Made by a program: the position numbers and the translations under genes | In this document: piece after piece, positions 7,261 to 9,325 of the stretch | Layout of the letters: every line of letters begins with the position of its first letter | How positions within the stretch are numbered: the first letter of the stretch is position 1 | Notes under the pieces: generated by a model | What the model was told of the DNA's origin: nothing | Seen by the model: only the letters and a program-made list of their open reading frames with translations | The model's database searches: none | Assembly: GCA_021826035.1 (NCBI GenBank) | Contig: JAKBBE010000111.1 | Location: 1-9,325 of the forward strand | Origin: Pseudomonadota bacterium | GTDB lineage: Bacteria > Pseudomonadota > Gammaproteobacteria > Steroidobacterales > Steroidobacteraceae | Direction of reading: 5' to 3' | DNA: 9,325 nucleotides

Positions 7261-8700
7261 TCAGCGCTGGTACGGGTAGTAGCGGAACGAGGCGAGACCG
7301 ACGAACATGTTCGCGCTCGGCGCCCCGCCGATGCCGGCAAACGCATCGCGCTGCAGATACTCGCCCTGCAGACCGAACTGCATGTTGCCGAGCCTGCTCT
7401 GGTAGAACTTCCACCAGAATCCGCCGCTCAGCTCGCTCACCGAGCGGGTGTTGCCGACGCAGGTGCCGCTCAGGGCCTCACAGCCGCTGTTGTTGAACTG
7501 CGGAGCGCCGTAGCCGTAGGTCGCCGTGCCGACGGTGTAGTACTTGGAGCTCTCCTGCTCGCGTCCGGCGTACCCGTAGATCGTCCAGAACGGGTTCGGG
7601 GTGTAGGTGAGGCCGAGCAGCACCTCGTACTCGGAAATCGGTGCGAGCGCCCCGGCCGGGGTCATGGTGACATCCGGCAGCTGCGCCGCGCCGTAGCGGC
7701 CGATCCCCTTGCCGATCAGTCCGCTCGCCTGGAAGGACAGGCGCTGGGCGATCAGCGGCAGGATCACGCCTGCGCCGATGCCACCGCCGGCGACGGTATT
7801 GCTCTGCCGATCGATGCTCGAGCGGAACCAGCGGCTCAGGCCGTAGATCTCGTAGTGACCCCAGCCCGGATCGAATGCCGCCTTGACGATGACGTCCGGG
7901 GCGATGTCCGTGGAGTAGGTGGTCGTGGGGTTCATCAGGCCGGCGGCATCGCCGGGGTTCTGATACACCACGCCCGACGGCGGGAACGAGCCGGCCGGGG
8001 CACCGACGGCGTTGATGCCGTTGCCGGTGACGGTCTGCGGGCTCTCCAGAGACGCCCCGAGGGAGAACTTCTTGCTGAAGTGCTCGACGACGCGGATCTG
8101 CGGGGTGCGCGCCCAGTTGAACCCGACGATGTAGGACGAATCGATGCCCATCGGGACGTCCTCATCGCGCGGGTATAAGCCATCCTTGTAGAGCGTCGCG
8201 AGGCTCCAGTTCTGACCGGCGAGGACGTCCAGCCCGTAGTCGGTGGTGAAGCGGGCGTAGAACACCCGCATGCGCAGCGTGTAGCTGTTGCTCTCGCGCG
8301 AGTTCGAGGTGACCCCGGAGCTGAGGAAGTCCGTCTCCATGTACGCCTCGGCGCGGACGCCGTCGAACTTCGCCCCCTGGGCAAGCAGGGTGAATCGGCT
8401 CTGGCGGGCGCTCTGGCGAAACTCGGAGATCGAGCTGTTCGGATTGTTGGTGAAGGGGATGCCGGTATTGAAGTCCGAGCCGACGTCCGCCGACTGGTTG
8501 CGGTTGCGGTAGACGGTGGCGAGCTCGGCGAAGCCGCCGAAGGTCAACGTCAGCGGTCCGGTCTGGATGGACGGGGCGCTTGGGGCGTGAGCGAACGCTG
8601 GTGCGCCGGCAGCGGCGGCAGCGAGGGCGCCTAGGCTCACGAGGACGCGCTTCGAGGCGCATCGGCGGGAGGGTGTCGTGACAGTCATTGAGGTGCTCAT
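7261..8700 (-). CDS. Outer-membrane beta-barrel porin, DcaP-like
   Basis: A 479-residue exported protein. The N-terminus has basic residues then a hydrophobic run (RVLVSLGALAAAAAGAPAFA), with a likely signal cleavage after Ala37. The mature part alternates amphipathic strands and polar turns, rich in Tyr, Phe and Trp, as in outer-membrane barrels. Recognisable porin-type motifs are LTFGGFAELATVYRNRN (about 52-68), SARQSRFTLLAQG (97-109), EAYMETDF (118-125), the LRMRVFYARF strand and VLAGQNWS (159-166). These resemble DcaP-like trimeric porins, which take up small anionic compounds in the studied member; the substrate here is unknown. Cys407 and Cys414 could form a disulfide in an extracellular loop. 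The end reads FRYYPYQR, so the C-terminal residue is not the usual aromatic. ATG 8700 lacks a clear Shine-Dalgarno, and Met5 (codon 8688-8686) is an alternative. It is transcribed towards the efflux operon and sits alone on its strand. Confidence 0.8.
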   Translation of the reverse strand: MSTSMTVTTPSRRCASKRVLVSLGALAAAAAGAPAFAHAPSAPSIQTGPLTLTFGGFAELATVYRNRNQSADVGSDFNTGIPFTNNPNSSISEFRQSARQSRFTLLAQGAKFDGVRAEAYMETDFLSSGVTSNSRESNSYTLRMRVFYARFTTDYGLDVLAGQNWSLATLYKDGLYPRDEDVPMGIDSSYIVGFNWARTPQIRVVEHFSKKFSLGASLESPQTVTGNGINAVGAPAGSFPPSGVVYQNPGDAAGLMNPTTTYSTDIAPDVIVKAAFDPGWGHYEIYGLSRWFRSSIDRQSNTVAGGGIGAGVILPLIAQRLSFQASGLIGKGIGRYGAAQLPDVTMTPAGALAPISEYEVLLGLTYTPNPFWTIYGYAGREQESSKYYTVGTATYGYGAPQFNNSGCEALSGTCVGNTRSVSELSGGFWWKFYQSRLGNMQFGLQGEYLQRDAFAGIGGAPSANMFVGLASFRYYPYQR

Positions 8701-9050
8701 GCTCGTGGGTTCACTCGTGAAGGGGTGGGCGATGGATTAACCGTGCAGGGGTGCCGGGCATCCGGCGAGCGCGTGCACCCATGACCTCAGTCCGAACACG
8801 CGCGCAGTGTCGCGCACGTGTGCGACGATGGAAGTCGTGGGATGCCGCGATGGCGCATCGACTCTCCCGGGGTGCCCGCGGAGGAGGCACGCACAGTGCC
8901 GCGCGGCGTCGACACGCCGCTCGCAGCGGTACACCCGACCTGGGGGATCGGGTGCTCGCGGGTAGAGTGCGCAACGGATGCGCCAACAGATCACCGTGGG
9001 ACTCCTCTGAATCGTCGTTCTCGAAACGGCGCGTGTTGTTCCCCGAACCG

Positions 9051-9085
9051 TGACATCCGCATGACGATGGTGTGACGATCGGTCA
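9051..9085. promoter_or_regulatory. Phased half-site array A: three TGAC copies at 11-bp period plus GTCA
   Basis: TGAC occurs at 9051, 9062 and 9073, exactly 11 bp apart. An inverted GTCA follows at 9082 inside GGTCATC (9081-9087), a 7-mer identical to 1695-1701 in the operator before the pump gene. Spacing of one helical turn in direct orientation is the usual layout for OmpR/PhoB-family dimers. The inverted pair here has a 5-bp rather than 6-bp centre. No gene overlaps it, so coding constraint does not explain the pattern. Confidence 0.5.
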
Positions 9086-9142
9086 TCCGGTGCGCGGTTC
9101 GGATCGAGACCGGAGCGCCGCGCCGCGCTTCCGCGGGTGATG

Positions 9143-9148
9143 ATTAGA
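9143..9148 (-). promoter_or_regulatory. Possible -10 element facing the porin gene
   Basis: On the minus strand this reads TCTAAT, 5 of 6 matches to TATAAT. It begins exactly 10 nt after the upstream pair of CTGTCAC/CTTTCAC half-sites (9176-9159), the spacing of PhoB-type promoters where the activator replaces the -35. Transcription would start near 9136 and reach the porin ATG after roughly 435 nt, an unusually long leader, so a second promoter nearer the gene is possible. Confidence 0.4.
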
Positions 9149-9196
9149 TGACAGAAATGTGAAAGTAATGTGACAGTACGGTCACTCGAATGTCAC
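9149..9196. promoter_or_regulatory. Phased half-site array B: Pho-box-like direct repeats plus TGAC-N6-GTCA palindrome
   Basis: TGACAG (9149), TGAAAG (9160) and TGACAG (9171) are exactly 11 bp apart. Read on the minus strand they are CTGTCAC, ATTA, CTTTCAC, ATTT, CTGTCAT. Each adjacent pair matches the E. coli Pho-box consensus (two CTGTCA units, 11-bp period, A/T-rich linker) at about 15 of 18 positions. In the other orientation GTCAC occurs at 9181 and 9192, again 11 bp apart. TGAC 9171 and GTCA 9181 form the same TGAC-N6-GTCA-N7-GTCA layout as 1686-1710 upstream of the efflux operon. TGTGACA (9169-9175) and TGTCACA (9191-9197) are also a perfect inverted pair. Whether the bound protein is PhoB or the CusR-like regulator at the left edge cannot be decided from sequence. 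Confidence 0.6.
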
Positions 9197-9200
9197 ACGC

Positions 9201-9234
9201 CCGTAACCTATTGAAAAAAATAATAATTAATTCC
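9201..9234. other. AT-rich tract next to array B
   Basis: The stretch from about 9205 to 9233, including an A7 run (9214-9220) and TAATAATTAATT (9221-9232), is almost pure A/T in an otherwise very GC-rich window. It could be an easily melted promoter region for a plus-strand gene beyond the edge (AATAAT at 9222-9227 matches a -10 at 5 of 6), an UP-like element, or a site for H-NS/IHF-type proteins. No single role is established. Confidence 0.35.
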
Positions 9235-9246
9235 GTCGAGGCCTGC

Positions 9247-9256
9247 AATGTGACAG
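9247..9256 (+). repeat. Second copy of the 10-mer AATGTGACAG
   Basis: The 10-mer at 9247-9256 is identical to 9167-9176 in array B, 80 bp upstream. Another TGAC lies at 9273, 22 bp (two 11-bp periods) further on. It is probably an auxiliary half-site of the same regulator, though alone it is weak. Confidence 0.35.
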
Positions 9257-9325
9257 CGCGCGAGGGTTGGGGTGACCAGGGGCTGCGCGCCGAGCGGTCC
9301 GACCGTCATCATTTGGACATGATGT

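Larger units (their letters stand above)
8701..9325. other. Intergenic region with no convincing gene, rich in regulator-like half-sites
   Basis: The 625 bases between the porin start and the right edge hold only short open frames with arginine-, alanine- and proline-rich shadow composition, without ribosome binding sites or recognisable domains. Bases about 8701-9045 show no regulatory site I can defend. From 9051 on, two arrays of 11-bp-phased TGAC/GTCA half-sites and an AT-rich tract occur. The region therefore looks like a large control region for the porin (minus strand) and possibly for a gene starting beyond 9325 (plus strand). Confidence 0.6.

Noticed and set aside
7243..8178. 311-codon plus-strand frame opposite the porin gene
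   Set aside because: Shadow of the minus-strand porin, which has a signal peptide and barrel motifs; the plus frame shows neither a ribosome site nor a domain.
8679..8687. TGACAGTCA inside the start of the porin gene
   Set aside because: Single half-site pair within coding sequence and without 11-bp neighbours; likely chance.
8737..8994. 85-codon minus-strand frame upstream of the porin
   Set aside because: No Shine-Dalgarno, composition like out-of-frame GC-rich DNA, no domain; not enough to call a gene.
8818..9075. 85- and 100-codon plus-strand frames in the intergenic region
   Set aside because: They run through the half-site array from 9051, lack ribosome sites and have shadow-like composition.
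9307..9324. CATCAT-N6-ATGATG inverted repeat and possible ATG at the right edge
   Set aside because: Short arms, at the window boundary, with no visible downstream frame to judge a start codon.

Overview
The window looks like chromosomal DNA from a high-GC Pseudomonadota, probably a gamma- or betaproteobacterium. This rests on GC-rich third codon positions throughout, a CusR/CusS-type two-component pair, a complete RND tripartite efflux operon and a Gram-negative outer-membrane beta-barrel. No RNA gene, IS element, CRISPR array or phage gene was seen.

Layout: bases 1-230 hold the C-terminal DNA-binding domain of an OmpR/PhoB-family response regulator, cut by the window edge. Its cognate membrane sensor histidine kinase (208-1662) overlaps it. 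A 126-bp gap follows. It carries a CusR-box-like palindrome (TGAC-N6-GTCA), two further GTCA half-sites at an exact 11-bp period, and a possible -10 element. Next is a tightly coupled three-gene operon: RND inner-membrane pump (1789-4956), unusually short periplasmic adaptor (4953-5825) and TolC-type outer-membrane channel (5825-7174). Both junctions overlap by a few bases. A near-perfect 16-17 bp hairpin (7186-7221) separates tolC from a convergent minus-strand gene for a DcaP-like porin (7261-8700). The last 625 bases contain no convincing gene but hold two arrays of 11-bp-phased TGAC/GTCA half-sites and an AT-rich patch.

How it may work together: the two-component system probably senses an envelope or chemical signal and activates the efflux operon beside it. 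The core TGAC-N6-GTCA-N7-GTCA geometry found before the pump gene recurs at 9171-9195 in the long intergenic region upstream of the porin. The same regulator, or a PhoB-like relative, may therefore also control the porin and/or a gene beyond the right edge. The pump is HAE-like rather than heavy-metal (HME)-like although its sensor belongs to the heavy-metal kinase group. It also lacks two of the charged residues of the AcrB proton relay, and its adaptor ends before the membrane-proximal domain. The substrate and signal are unknown from sequence.
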